DNA from: Paenibacillus sp. PvR098
Lineage (GTDB): Bacteria; Bacillota; Bacilli; Paenibacillales; NBRC-103111
NCBI RefSeq assembly: GCF_017833255.1
Contig: NZ_JAFIBU010000001.1
Span: 4,024,501-4,088,500, forward strand
Reading direction: 5' to 3'
Length of the DNA: 64,000 nt
In this document: piece by piece, positions 9,216 through 17,673 of the stretch
Position numbering within the stretch: position 1 is the first letter of the stretch
Layout: each line of letters begins with the position of its first letter
The notes under the pieces: generated by a model
What the model saw: the letters and a program-made list of their open reading frames with translations, nothing else
Databases searched by the model: none
What the model was told of the DNA's origin: nothing
Program-made: the position numbers and the translations under genes

Positions 9216-9230
9216 TATATTGCATAGAAT
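9202..9230 (+). promoter_or_regulatory. Promoter of the Rieske-UbiD-TRAP operon
   Basis: TTGAAT (9202-9207) and TAGAAT (9225-9230) are separated by 17 bp, with the LysR-type repeat centred about 60 bp upstream of the predicted start. Confidence 0.6.
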
Positions 9231-9271
9231 TTATATATGAAAATGCTTACAAGGAAAAAGGAGGAAGTAAT

Positions 9272-10531
9272 ATGTTGAAAAAAGAAGATAACGAACTATT
9301 GACTCAGACAGGATCTGACACTCCGATGGGGCAGCTGCTAAGAAGATACTGGATACCTGCTTTACTACCTGAAGAACTCCCGGAACCGGATTGTACTCCC
9401 GTTAGGATCAGACTTCTGGGTGAAGATTTGCTGGCTTTTCGCGATACGAATGACAACATAAGCTTGATAGACGAATTTTGTCCCCATAGAGGCGTATCGC
9501 TTTACTTTGGCCGTAATGAAGAGTGTGGTCTAAGGTGTGCATACCATGGCTGGAAATTCGACACCAATGGAGATTGTGTCGATATGCCATCCGAGCCGGA
9601 AAGCAGCAACTTTAAGGATAAACTTAAATTGAAGGCGTACCCTTGCAGGGAAAAAGGTGGAGTGATTTGGGCTTATATGGGTCCTAAAGATCTTATGCCT
9701 GAATTACCCGAGCTGGAGTGGATGAACGTACCTGAGAGTCATCGGTATATCTCTAAGCGCATTCAGGAAAATAATTATTTTCAAGCTGTTGAAGGAGGAA
9801 TAGATTCCAGCCATGTTTCTTTTCTCCATAGACAAGGGGTCAGCAATCTTGGTGAATCAAGTGAAGAAGTGGCCAAATATTTTCAACAGGATACTTCCCC
9901 GAGATTCGAGGTTGCCACAGCGCCTCACGGATTGTTAATCGGTGCAGGAAGAAAGGCCGACGAGAACAATACGTATTGGAGAATTACTCAATTTATCATG
10001 CCTTGGTATACCTTAGTGGCGCCTACAGGCAGTGAGACCAGAGGTGGGCACGCTTGGGTTCCAATGGATGATGAGACGTGTTGGACTTGGAGCATGAACT
10101 ATAATTGGGAAAGACCTTTAACAAGTGATGAACTAAACAAATATACATCAGGCTTAGGTATTCACGCCGAACTGATTCCGGGAACCTTCAAGACCCAGCT
10201 AAATAAGGAGAATGACTATCTTATTGACCGCGAGCTCCAAAAAAGCGGTAAATCGTATACCGGCATTAAAGGGATTGGGATGGAAGATGTTGCTGTTCAA
10301 GAAAGTGCCAAAAAAATTGTGGACAGAACAAAGGAACATCTGGGAACCAGTGATTCAGGACTTATTGCTGCGCGGCGTTGTCTGCTTAATGCAGCAAAGG
10401 ATTTACAAAAAGGAATAGAACCGACTAATGCTCATCCCTCGGCTCACAAAGTGACTTCTGTTGCTGTCATTTTACCAAATGACGTACCTTTTCAAGAGGG
10501 CGCAAGTGAAAAAATGAAGGCTAACGTATAA
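9272..10531 (+). CDS. Rieske non-heme iron oxygenase, phthalate 4,5-dioxygenase-like type
   Basis: This 419-residue oxygenase has a Rieske [2Fe-2S] site C70-x-H72 and C89-x2-H92 (CPHRG, CAYHGW) and mononuclear iron ligands H181 and H186 preceded by D178 (GIDSSHVSFLH). The N-terminal block with MGQLLRRYWIPALLPEELP is typical of the large one-subunit group that includes phthalate 4,5-dioxygenase and aryl O-demethylases. It would hydroxylate or demethylate an aromatic acid using electrons from a separate reductase, which is not in the window. It heads a LysR-controlled operon with an MDR dehydrogenase, UbiD and its small partner, and TAXI-TRAP uptake. Confidence 0.88.
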   Translation: MLKKEDNELLTQTGSDTPMGQLLRRYWIPALLPEELPEPDCTPVRIRLLGEDLLAFRDTNDNISLIDEFCPHRGVSLYFGRNEECGLRCAYHGWKFDTNGDCVDMPSEPESSNFKDKLKLKAYPCREKGGVIWAYMGPKDLMPELPELEWMNVPESHRYISKRIQENNYFQAVEGGIDSSHVSFLHRQGVSNLGESSEEVAKYFQQDTSPRFEVATAPHGLLIGAGRKADENNTYWRITQFIMPWYTLVAPTGSETRGGHAWVPMDDETCWTWSMNYNWERPLTSDELNKYTSGLGIHAELIPGTFKTQLNKENDYLIDRELQKSGKSYTGIKGIGMEDVAVQESAKKIVDRTKEHLGTSDSGLIAARRCLLNAAKDLQKGIEPTNAHPSAHKVTSVAVILPNDVPFQEGASEKMKANV

Positions 10532-10564
10532 GCAGTATTTCCAACATGACATTGGAGGGACAAC

Positions 10565-11659
10565 ATGTCTCAAAAGATAAAATCTGCGGTTGCCGTAGAC
10601 CGAAAAGTGACAGAAATTCGAGAGTTTGATTTTCCGGAAATTACACCGGATGCCGGTCTTTTGAGAGTGGAAGTCGTAGGCGTCTGCGGTAGTGACTGGC
10701 CGCTGTATAAAAACTTAAAAGAACCGCAAGTTTTAGGCCACCATACGGTTGGACATATTGAAAAAATCGGAGCGGCTGCTGCAAAGAAATGGGGGGTTAA
10801 GGTAGGCGACAGAGTCGCATTGGAGGAATATCTTCCTTGTGGGCAATGTGAACGATGCAAAAGCGAAGATTATCGTTTGTGCGATTTCACCGACCCGTGG
10901 CTGAATGGTGTCCGCTATGGCTTTACCCCTGTGTCGGTTAACCCTTTATTGGGAGGATACAGCCAGTATCTATATCTTCATCCCAACACCATGCTGCATA
11001 AGATGCCAGACCATGTCCCGGCGATTGAAGCCGCGTTTACATTGCCGCTTAGCAATGGATATGAGTGGGCATGCAAGGAAGGAGGTGTCCGTAAAGGAAC
11101 AACCGTCGTCATACAGGGGCCGGGACAGCAAGGATTGGCCTGTGTGCTGGCTTCTAAAGAAGCGGAGGCCTCCTGTATTATTGTTACGGGTTTGACTTCC
11201 GATCAATTGCGCTTAGAGACAGCCCAAAAATTGGGGGCAGATTATACGATTGATATACAGCAAGAAAATCTTCTTGAACGTGTCGCTGAAATAACGGCAG
11301 GAAAAATGGCGGATGTCGTCATCGACGTTTCTTCCGGCGGGATCTCGGCCGTCACATCGGCTATCGAATTAGCAAATAAGAAAGGAACGATCGTTCTAGG
11401 GGGCTTTAAACATGAACCGATCCCTGAATTTTATAGTGACACCTTAATCGCAAAATACCTTACGGTCAAAGGTGTGAGAGGGCACAGCTATGAATCCGTT
11501 GAAAAGGCTGTTGAATTTATAGCATCAGGGAAATATCCTCTTCATGAATTATGTACTCATCAATTTGGATTGAACGAGGTCGATGAAGCGATTAAAACGA
11601 ATGGAGGGGAAGGTCAGCCTAATCCCATTCTAGTCACCGTCTTCCCTTGGAAATCATGA
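10565..11659 (+). CDS. Zinc-dependent MDR alcohol dehydrogenase
   Basis: This 364-residue medium-chain dehydrogenase has the catalytic zinc Cys in GVCGSDW (near residue 40) and a four-Cys structural zinc loop (CGQCERCKSEDYRLC, near 96-110). The nucleotide-binding loop reads QGPGQQGLA instead of the usual GxGxxG. It probably oxidises an alcohol or dihydrodiol formed by the upstream oxygenase with NAD(P)+. It lies 33 bp after the Rieske gene and 37 bp before the preferred UbiD start. A paralogue is at 19363-20481 beside the second Rieske system, so each oxygenase has its own MDR partner. Confidence 0.88.
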   Translation: MSQKIKSAVAVDRKVTEIREFDFPEITPDAGLLRVEVVGVCGSDWPLYKNLKEPQVLGHHTVGHIEKIGAAAAKKWGVKVGDRVALEEYLPCGQCERCKSEDYRLCDFTDPWLNGVRYGFTPVSVNPLLGGYSQYLYLHPNTMLHKMPDHVPAIEAAFTLPLSNGYEWACKEGGVRKGTTVVIQGPGQQGLACVLASKEAEASCIIVTGLTSDQLRLETAQKLGADYTIDIQQENLLERVAEITAGKMADVVIDVSSGGISAVTSAIELANKKGTIVLGGFKHEPIPEFYSDTLIAKYLTVKGVRGHSYESVEKAVEFIASGKYPLHELCTHQFGLNEVDEAIKTNGGEGQPNPILVTVFPWKS

Positions 11660-11696
11660 TGTGAAGTCTGCGGAGATGCTTAAGGGAGGAATGGAA

Positions 11697-13127
11697 ATGT
11701 CGATCGCGATCAACTCATTACGGGACTTTCTACAATTACTATCAGATCATAAGCAATGTATTACTTGGCCGAACGAGGTGATGCCGGAACCGGATATTCG
11801 TAATATCGGAGCTGCTGCGGGCAATGATGCAATGAACGGACCGGCGATTGTGTTTGACCAAATCCGTGGTTATCCAGGAAAAAAATTAGTTTTGGGCGTA
11901 CATGGCAGCTTTACGAATCTGGCGCTTTTATTAGGACATGCAAAGGGCACTACCATTCAAGAGCTTTTCTATGATATGGCCGCTCGTTGGGATTCCCAAA
12001 AAGGCGAGATCCTCTATATCGACCCAGACAAGTCTCCTGTACATGAAGTAAGAATAGAGCAAGAAATTAATCTTTATGACTTGCTGCCACTGTATCGCAT
12101 CAACGAATATGACGGCGGGTTTTATCTGGCCAAAGCCAGTGTAGTCTCTCAAGATCCCGTCGATCCTGATGATTTCAATAAACAAAACGTCGGGATATAC
12201 CGTCTTCAAATCCACGGACCTGATTTGCTGTCGCTGATGACGATTCCAAGCCATGATATCGGCAAGCAAATTATGATGGCTGAGAAGAACAACCTCCCGC
12301 TTAAAATTGCGGTCATGCTCGGCAACCATCCCGGAATGACGCTGTTTGCAGGAACACCGCTGCATTATGAGGAGTCAGAGTACTTATATGCTTCAGCGAT
12401 GATGGGGAATCCGATAAAGCTCACCAAATCCGGTAATGGACTGGATATATTGGCTGATTCCGAGATGGTGATTGAGGCCGAGCTGGTTCTTAACGAACGG
12501 ATATTGGAGGGACCCTTTGGCGAATTCCCAGGAACCTATAGCGGTGTTAGAAAGGCCCCTGTATTCCGTGTAACGGCTATTTCTCATCGTAAGGATCCGA
12601 TTTTTGAGAATATTTACATCGGAAAAGGGTGGACGGAGCATGATACGTTAATTGGATTGAATACGTCCGTCCCGATTTATTCAACCCTCAAAAAAATGTT
12701 CCCTGAAGTGAAGGCTGTCAACGCCTTCTATCAGCATGGTCTAACCGCCGTGATCTCGGTTGAGAACCGATATGGAGGATTTGCGAAATCGGTTGCTATG
12801 AGTGCTTTAGGAACACCCCACGGTTTAATGTATTTAAAAAATTTGATCATGGTCGATCAGGACGTGGATCCGTTTGACCTCAACCAAGTGATGTGGGCTT
12901 TATCGACGCGAACAAGAGCCAATGATATTATCGTCATTCCGAATATGCCCATGGTTCCGATCGATCCATCGGCAGAAGTGCCGGGTAAAGGACATCATCT
13001 GATTATTGATGCCACAAGCTTTGCGAAGCCTGATAAAATTGGAGAGGAATCGGCAATGATTACTCCTCCCGAAGGCAAAGCAATAGAAGATTTAACTAAG
13101 CTTATAAAATCTTTACAAGAAAGATAG
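11697..13127 (+). CDS. UbiD-family decarboxylase (non-oxidative hydroxyarylic acid type, subunit C-like)
   Basis: This 476-residue, full-length UbiD protein contains EGPFGEFPGTYSG (around residue 275), the catalytic Glu-containing block, and DQDVDPFDLNQVMWALSTR near residue 385. An in-frame GTG lies at 11661, but AAGGGAGGA at 11682-11690 is 6 bp from ATG 11697, which also fits the family N-terminus. The enzyme needs prenylated FMN, made by a UbiX protein not present here. The next gene encodes a BsdD/VdcD-like small subunit, so this resembles the C and D subunits of hydroxybenzoate or vanillate decarboxylases. The window's first UbiD is a separate paralogue. Confidence 0.92.
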   Translation: MSIAINSLRDFLQLLSDHKQCITWPNEVMPEPDIRNIGAAAGNDAMNGPAIVFDQIRGYPGKKLVLGVHGSFTNLALLLGHAKGTTIQELFYDMAARWDSQKGEILYIDPDKSPVHEVRIEQEINLYDLLPLYRINEYDGGFYLAKASVVSQDPVDPDDFNKQNVGIYRLQIHGPDLLSLMTIPSHDIGKQIMMAEKNNLPLKIAVMLGNHPGMTLFAGTPLHYEESEYLYASAMMGNPIKLTKSGNGLDILADSEMVIEAELVLNERILEGPFGEFPGTYSGVRKAPVFRVTAISHRKDPIFENIYIGKGWTEHDTLIGLNTSVPIYSTLKKMFPEVKAVNAFYQHGLTAVISVENRYGGFAKSVAMSALGTPHGLMYLKNLIMVDQDVDPFDLNQVMWALSTRTRANDIIVIPNMPMVPIDPSAEVPGKGHHLIIDATSFAKPDKIGEESAMITPPEGKAIEDLTKLIKSLQER

Positions 13128-13139
13128 GGTGGAATTATA

Positions 13140-13382
13140 TTGGACATATTAAAAGAGCAAAAAGGTAAAAATAAGCCTTCTTGTCCAAGATGTAGTCATC
13201 CGGATGTTCGCATTGAACATAAAGGCAAGGAAAACCAAAAAATCATTTGGACCCTATTCTATTGCAAAAAGTGTTGTTTTGGATGGAGAGATTCGGAACC
13301 ACAAACCACAATAGCGCAGCGAGAGCAAATTTTTCAAATTAATGTCGAACAGTTCGACAAATTTCCCGTTATTCTTCGTTAG
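13140..13382 (+). CDS. bsdD: Small Cys-rich subunit of hydroxyarylic acid decarboxylase (BsdD/VdcD-like)
   Basis: This 80-residue protein has two Cys pairs, CPRC at 15-18 and CKKCC at 42-46, the second within a YCKKCCFGWRDSE block. This layout (short N-terminal CPxC, then W-x-x-x-x-C-x-x-C-x-F-x-W-R-x-x-E) is characteristic of subunit D of non-oxidative hydroxyarylic acid decarboxylases. The start is TTG 13140 with GGGTGG about 8 bp upstream. It follows UbiD by 12 bp. Its role in the complex is not well defined in the family; zinc binding is likely from the Cys pairs. The missing partner is subunit B (UbiX-like). Confidence 0.8.
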   Translation: MDILKEQKGKNKPSCPRCSHPDVRIEHKGKENQKIIWTLFYCKKCCFGWRDSEPQTTIAQREQIFQINVEQFDKFPVILR

Positions 13383-13427
13383 TAAAGGAGTATTATATTA
13401 TAAAACAAAGCATGGAGGGGTTACGAA

Positions 13428-14396
13428 GTGGTGAAGAGAAAGTTATGGTTACATGTGTTGATGGTTGGGGCCCTCATCGGAGTAACCGCCTGTGGTGGCG
13501 GACAGAGCTCATCAAACGCATCCGGCAATGAAATGAAAACGGTTACTATTGGTTCGGCAACTGCTGGAGGAACGGTGTATACGTTGGCTTTAGGTGTAGC
13601 TGATTTAATAAGCCAAAAGGCGCTGGGAGTTAAAGTGACAGCTGAAGAAACCGGAGGCGGTATGGAAAACTTTAATCTTTTAGAGAAAGGAGACCTGGAC
13701 ATCGCTCATAGTCCTCCGGATGTAGCCCTGAAAGCGCTCGCAGGAGCGGAGCCCTTTAAACAACCTCTTGACATTACATTAGGTTGGCGCTTCCCGGATA
13801 CGACCCTTCACATAGCGGTAAAAGATACTTCGGGAATAAGTAGTATGTCGGACTTGAAGGGTAAACGGATTTCGATCGGTGCGGCGGGAGGAGCCACATT
13901 CCCGGTAAACACGGCAGTGCTTACGGCGCATGGAATTAAAGAAGGCGATTATACGCCCGCATACCTTAGCTTCACCGAGTCTGTAGAAGCCTTATCGGAT
14001 GGAGCGATTGATGTGGCTTTGATCTGGGGATCGGTACCGACAGCTAATATCCAGTCTCTTGTTTCTCAAAAAGGCATCCATTTGCTCTCCGTTGATCCGG
14101 ATAAGCTGAAGGGGATTAAGGATGTACCTGTTCAGGCGGATACGATTAAAGCAGGGACATATAACGGTATAGACAAGGACGTCATTGTCACATTGTATAG
14201 TAACTTCGCTTTTATTGATGCCAGTCTCTCAGAGGATGTTGTTTATGAGATGGCTAAGGCTCTCGATGGTGGAAAAGAAGAGCTGGCCAAAAGAGATCCA
14301 CGCGGAAAAGATGTTCGTATCGCCAATGAAGAGGATGTTGAATTTATCGGAATCCAGTTACATCCGGGAGTAGCTCGTTATCTAAAGGAGAAATAA
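13428..14396 (+). CDS. TAXI-family TRAP transporter substrate-binding lipoprotein
   Basis: This 322-residue protein starts at GTG 13428 (GGAGGGG 7 bp upstream) with a lipoprotein signal ending VTAC and a short Ser-rich linker. The mature N-terminus (VTIGSATAGGTVYTLALGVA) is the classic TAXI ligand-binding start. It is directly followed by the fused TRAP permease, so the two form a complete secondary uptake system, probably for the carboxylate handled by the Rieske and UbiD enzymes. It is clearly diverged from the TAXI protein at 1194-2288. Confidence 0.92.
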   Translation: MVKRKLWLHVLMVGALIGVTACGGGQSSSNASGNEMKTVTIGSATAGGTVYTLALGVADLISQKALGVKVTAEETGGGMENFNLLEKGDLDIAHSPPDVALKALAGAEPFKQPLDITLGWRFPDTTLHIAVKDTSGISSMSDLKGKRISIGAAGGATFPVNTAVLTAHGIKEGDYTPAYLSFTESVEALSDGAIDVALIWGSVPTANIQSLVSQKGIHLLSVDPDKLKGIKDVPVQADTIKAGTYNGIDKDVIVTLYSNFAFIDASLSEDVVYEMAKALDGGKEELAKRDPRGKDVRIANEEDVEFIGIQLHPGVARYLKEK

Positions 14397-14427
14397 ACCG
14401 ATCGATCTTTCCACAATTTGAACGGAG

Positions 14428-16302
14428 GTGAATCCGCTGAACAGGCTCTTAAAAATTGAAGGTCATATCGCGACCGCTATAGCTCTTTGCATCACACTTC
14501 TTGTATTACTATTTCAAGCCACCTATTTTATTTCGGAAACGCAAATCCTCCCCATCTTTTTATCCATGATCCTGGTTTACGCTTTTTTGAAATATCCGCT
14601 TGCCGGGGGGAAAAAGTTATATTTAAGGATCGTGGATTGGCTGCTTATTATAGGCAGTGTGGTGACGGGATTGTATTTGTTCTTCAACTACTTAGAGGTA
14701 ACGATGCGGACCGGCGTACCGACCCATATGGACGTCTTAATGGCTATGATATGCGTTGTTGTTTTATTGGAAGCGCTGCGTCGTTGTGTCGGATGGGGAT
14801 TGACCGGAATAGCGATCCTATTTTTAATTTATGTGTTTTGGGGCAAGTATTTTCCAGGTTTACTGGAGCATCGCGGGTACAGTTTGGACCGGGTTAGCAG
14901 TCGGTTGTACATGGGTTCCGGTGGTATCTATGGTCTCACCTTGGCAACGATGTTCCGTTATGTGGTTATTTTTATTATCTTTGGAGCGATATTGGATAAA
15001 ACCGGTGTGTCCGATTTTATGATTGCCCTGTCCCGCGCGGTTGCCGGTAGATTGCCGGGGGGAACGGGCCAGGTGTCGATTATTTCCAGCGGATTGATGG
15101 GTTCGGTATCGGGAAGCGCGGTGGCGAATGTCATGGTTGGCGGAAATGTAACGATTCCTGCGATGAAAAAATCAGGCTTTAAAGGGACGGTTGCGGGGGC
15201 AATTGAGGCGGTTTCGTCCAATGGCGGACAAATTTTACCGCCTGTCATGGGGGCGGCAGCGTTTTTGATGGCTGATCATTTGCAGGTTCCTTATATTACG
15301 ATTGCACTGGCAGCCCTCATTCCAGCATTGTTATACCTTTTGGCTAATAGCGCGTATGTTCATTTTTATGCTCAGAAAAATGGAATACACGGTATTGATA
15401 AAAGAGAAATTACAAGTATAGGTACGGTGCTCAAAACCGGATGGCTATATACCGTCCCATTCATTGTGCTTTTCGTTATGCTGGTATGGGGTTATTCTCC
15501 AAGCTATTCCGGCCTTTGGGCAACCGTTGCGGCCATTATTTGCGGATTTCTTAACCCCTGGAACCGACTCAGTCTGCGTATGCTGTATGAAGCGGTGGTT
15601 GATTCCGGAAGAGGCGTTGTCATGCTATCAATCGCTTCGGCTGGAGCGGGCATTGTGGTCGGAGTGCTGACGCTGACGGGTTTAGGCAATCGAATGTCCT
15701 CGATCTTGATTGAGGTTGCCAACAACAACCTTATGATCCTGCTCCTATTGGCCACGTTGGTTAGTATCCTCTTGGGCATGGGAATGAGCACAACAGTGGT
15801 TTATATCCTGCTGGCGACAACGGTAGCGCCGGCGTTGATCGATATGGGCATTCTGCCGATAGCGGCCCATCTTTTCATTCTTTACTATGGGACGATGTCC
15901 ACATTGACACCACCTGTTGCATTGGCTTCATACGCAGCAGCGGCTATATCGGGAGACAGTCCGGATAGGACCAGCTGGACCGCTTTTAAGATAGCTATAC
16001 CGGCCTACATGGTTCCTTATTTCTTTGTATTTAACAATCATCTTTTAATGGAAGGTTCAGCTCTGTTGATTGTTACATCCGTTTTATGCGCGGTTGCGGG
16101 AATGATCTTATTTGCATCGGGGATGGTCGGTTTTTATAAGAGAAATTTATTTTGGCCGGAAAGGCTGCTGCTTGCTTTTGCGGGTTTATGTTTTATGACA
16201 GGCGGCCTATGGAGTGTGGGCGTCGCAGTAATTCTTCTTGTTGTGTTTTATTTCATTTATAAGGTGAAAGGCTCGCGGAATTTGCTCGATATGCCATCTT
16301 AG
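14428..16302 (+). CDS. TRAP transporter fused permease (DctQM, TAXI type)
   Basis: This 624-residue membrane protein has an N-terminal four-helix DctQ-like part (about 1-135) followed by a 12-14 helix DctM part (with GSVSGSAVANVMVGGNVTIP near residue 227 and NGGQILPPVMGAAAF near 265). It drives ion-coupled uptake of the ligand bound by the preceding TAXI protein. The start is uncertain: GTG 14428 lies inside the GGAGGTG ribosome site, so the real start may be the rare codon CTG at 14437, six bases further on; the next ATG is about 45 codons in and would delete the first helix. Confidence 0.9.
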   Translation: MNPLNRLLKIEGHIATAIALCITLLVLLFQATYFISETQILPIFLSMILVYAFLKYPLAGGKKLYLRIVDWLLIIGSVVTGLYLFFNYLEVTMRTGVPTHMDVLMAMICVVVLLEALRRCVGWGLTGIAILFLIYVFWGKYFPGLLEHRGYSLDRVSSRLYMGSGGIYGLTLATMFRYVVIFIIFGAILDKTGVSDFMIALSRAVAGRLPGGTGQVSIISSGLMGSVSGSAVANVMVGGNVTIPAMKKSGFKGTVAGAIEAVSSNGGQILPPVMGAAAFLMADHLQVPYITIALAALIPALLYLLANSAYVHFYAQKNGIHGIDKREITSIGTVLKTGWLYTVPFIVLFVMLVWGYSPSYSGLWATVAAIICGFLNPWNRLSLRMLYEAVVDSGRGVVMLSIASAGAGIVVGVLTLTGLGNRMSSILIEVANNNLMILLLLATLVSILLGMGMSTTVVYILLATTVAPALIDMGILPIAAHLFILYYGTMSTLTPPVALASYAAAAISGDSPDRTSWTAFKIAIPAYMVPYFFVFNNHLLMEGSALLIVTSVLCAVAGMILFASGMVGFYKRNLFWPERLLLAFAGLCFMTGGLWSVGVAVILLVVFYFIYKVKGSRNLLDMPS

Positions 16303-16333
16303 TTTTGTTTTATTCCGCAATAAGGAGATTACT

Positions 16334-17545
16334 ATGGATCTTGAAGATAGAGAGGCCCCTTTATGGACTAAAAGTTTTGTGGCCGTTTGGTTTTCTAACT
16401 TTTTCCTCTTCATATCTTATCAAATGTTGATGCCCGTGTTCCCAATATACGTTATGAGTATGGGAGGAGACCAAACCGTTGTTGGCTTAGCGGTAACTAT
16501 TTTTACCATTTCTGCCTTGATGATCCGGCCAGTTGCCGGCAGGTACCTGGATTTTTACGGTCGGCGTAAAGTGTTAACGATTGGATTAATCATTTTTGTT
16601 TTCTCCGCGGTCAGTTATTTTTGGATGGTGGCCATTGCTCTGATTTTTATTATTCGAGCTTTCCACGGGATAGGCTGGGGGATTGTTACCACAGCGAATG
16701 GAGCGATTGTATCCGATATTGTCTCCCCCGCAAAAAGGGGAGAAGGCATGGGATATTACGGCCTTTCCCAGAATCTTTCACTAGCTATTGGGCCCGCAGT
16801 AGGTATTTATGTCATGTATACATGGGACTTTCAAATCCTTTTTCTTGTTTCCGTGACATTGGCCATTTGTTCGCTGTTATTGTCCCAAATGATCCGTCTT
16901 CAGCCTTCGACTAAATCAAGCGTCTTACCCGAAATGAAAGTAAGCCTGTTTTCAACGAAAGGGCTTATCGAAAAATCCGCGTTGCTGCCGGCGGTGCTGA
17001 TGACGTTTATGGCTTTTACGTATGGAGGGGTGATCAATTTCATTGCCCTTTTCGGTCAAGAAGCGGGGATTGAGAATATAGGTGTGTTTTTTGTCACCAC
17101 GGCCGTCATATTAATGATCACCCGTACCTTCTCAGGAAAACTGTACGATCGCAAAGGTCATCCTTGGGTACTTATTCCAGGAGCAGTCTTTGTCGGGGCG
17201 GGATTGCTTATTCTATCCTTTTCAAATTCCATGGTGTCCTTAATAGCATCCTCTTTTTGTTACGGACTGGGCTACGGCATGATACATCCTGGTTTACATG
17301 CTTGGATTGTCACTGCGACCCCGTCTCATCGCCGGGGAGCTGCCAACAGTACCTTCTATTCTGCCATTGATGTGGGCATCGGCGGCGGAGCATTAATATC
17401 AGGAGCATTGGCCAAGCTCATAGGCTACGCTCTCATGTACAGGCTGCTTGTGATTTGGGTGTTATTATTTTTTCTGATTTATTTCATCCAATTACGAAGG
17501 GAGCGAGCAGTTGGACAAGAGAAGGGTATTAGTGCAGAGCATTGA
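16334..17545 (+). CDS. Major facilitator superfamily transporter
   Basis: This 403-residue protein has 12 predicted membrane helices. The loop between helices 2 and 3 reads GRYLDFYGRRKV, the MFS signature, and there is a cytoplasmic loop near residue 195. AAGGAG lies 7 bp before ATG 16334. It is the last gene of the LysR-controlled unit, after the TRAP permease. It could export a product or provide a second uptake route; the substrate is unknown. No clear terminator follows, only a weak AAAGG/CCTTT pairing. Confidence 0.88.
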   Translation: MDLEDREAPLWTKSFVAVWFSNFFLFISYQMLMPVFPIYVMSMGGDQTVVGLAVTIFTISALMIRPVAGRYLDFYGRRKVLTIGLIIFVFSAVSYFWMVAIALIFIIRAFHGIGWGIVTTANGAIVSDIVSPAKRGEGMGYYGLSQNLSLAIGPAVGIYVMYTWDFQILFLVSVTLAICSLLLSQMIRLQPSTKSSVLPEMKVSLFSTKGLIEKSALLPAVLMTFMAFTYGGVINFIALFGQEAGIENIGVFFVTTAVILMITRTFSGKLYDRKGHPWVLIPGAVFVGAGLLILSFSNSMVSLIASSFCYGLGYGMIHPGLHAWIVTATPSHRRGAANSTFYSAIDVGIGGGALISGALAKLIGYALMYRLLVIWVLLFFLIYFIQLRRERAVGQEKGISAEH

Positions 17546-17592
17546 ATGGACAAAGGGCCAGAAATAATTTCCTTTAATAATGAACATGCCAA

Positions 17593-17621
17593 TTGACAAT
17601 CCAATGTTACGGTGTTAATCT
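17593..17621 (+). promoter_or_regulatory. Promoter of the Rieske alpha/beta operon
   Basis: A perfect TTGACA (17593-17598) is followed after 17 bp by TAATCT (17616-17621), a weak -10. The operator-like palindrome starts 6 bp downstream, the same geometry as at the Liv promoter. Confidence 0.55.
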
Positions 17622-17626
17622 TTAGG

Positions 17627-17644
17627 TAGGATACTAATATCTTA
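17627..17644. promoter_or_regulatory. GntR-type operator, site B
   Basis: TAGGATACTAATATCTTA matches TAAGATACTAGTATCTTA at 16 of 18 positions and contains the exact 11-mer CTAATATCTTA that is repeated upstream of gntR. Confidence 0.7.
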
Positions 17645-17673
17645 GTTTGATTATAATCAAATGGGGTGATTAC

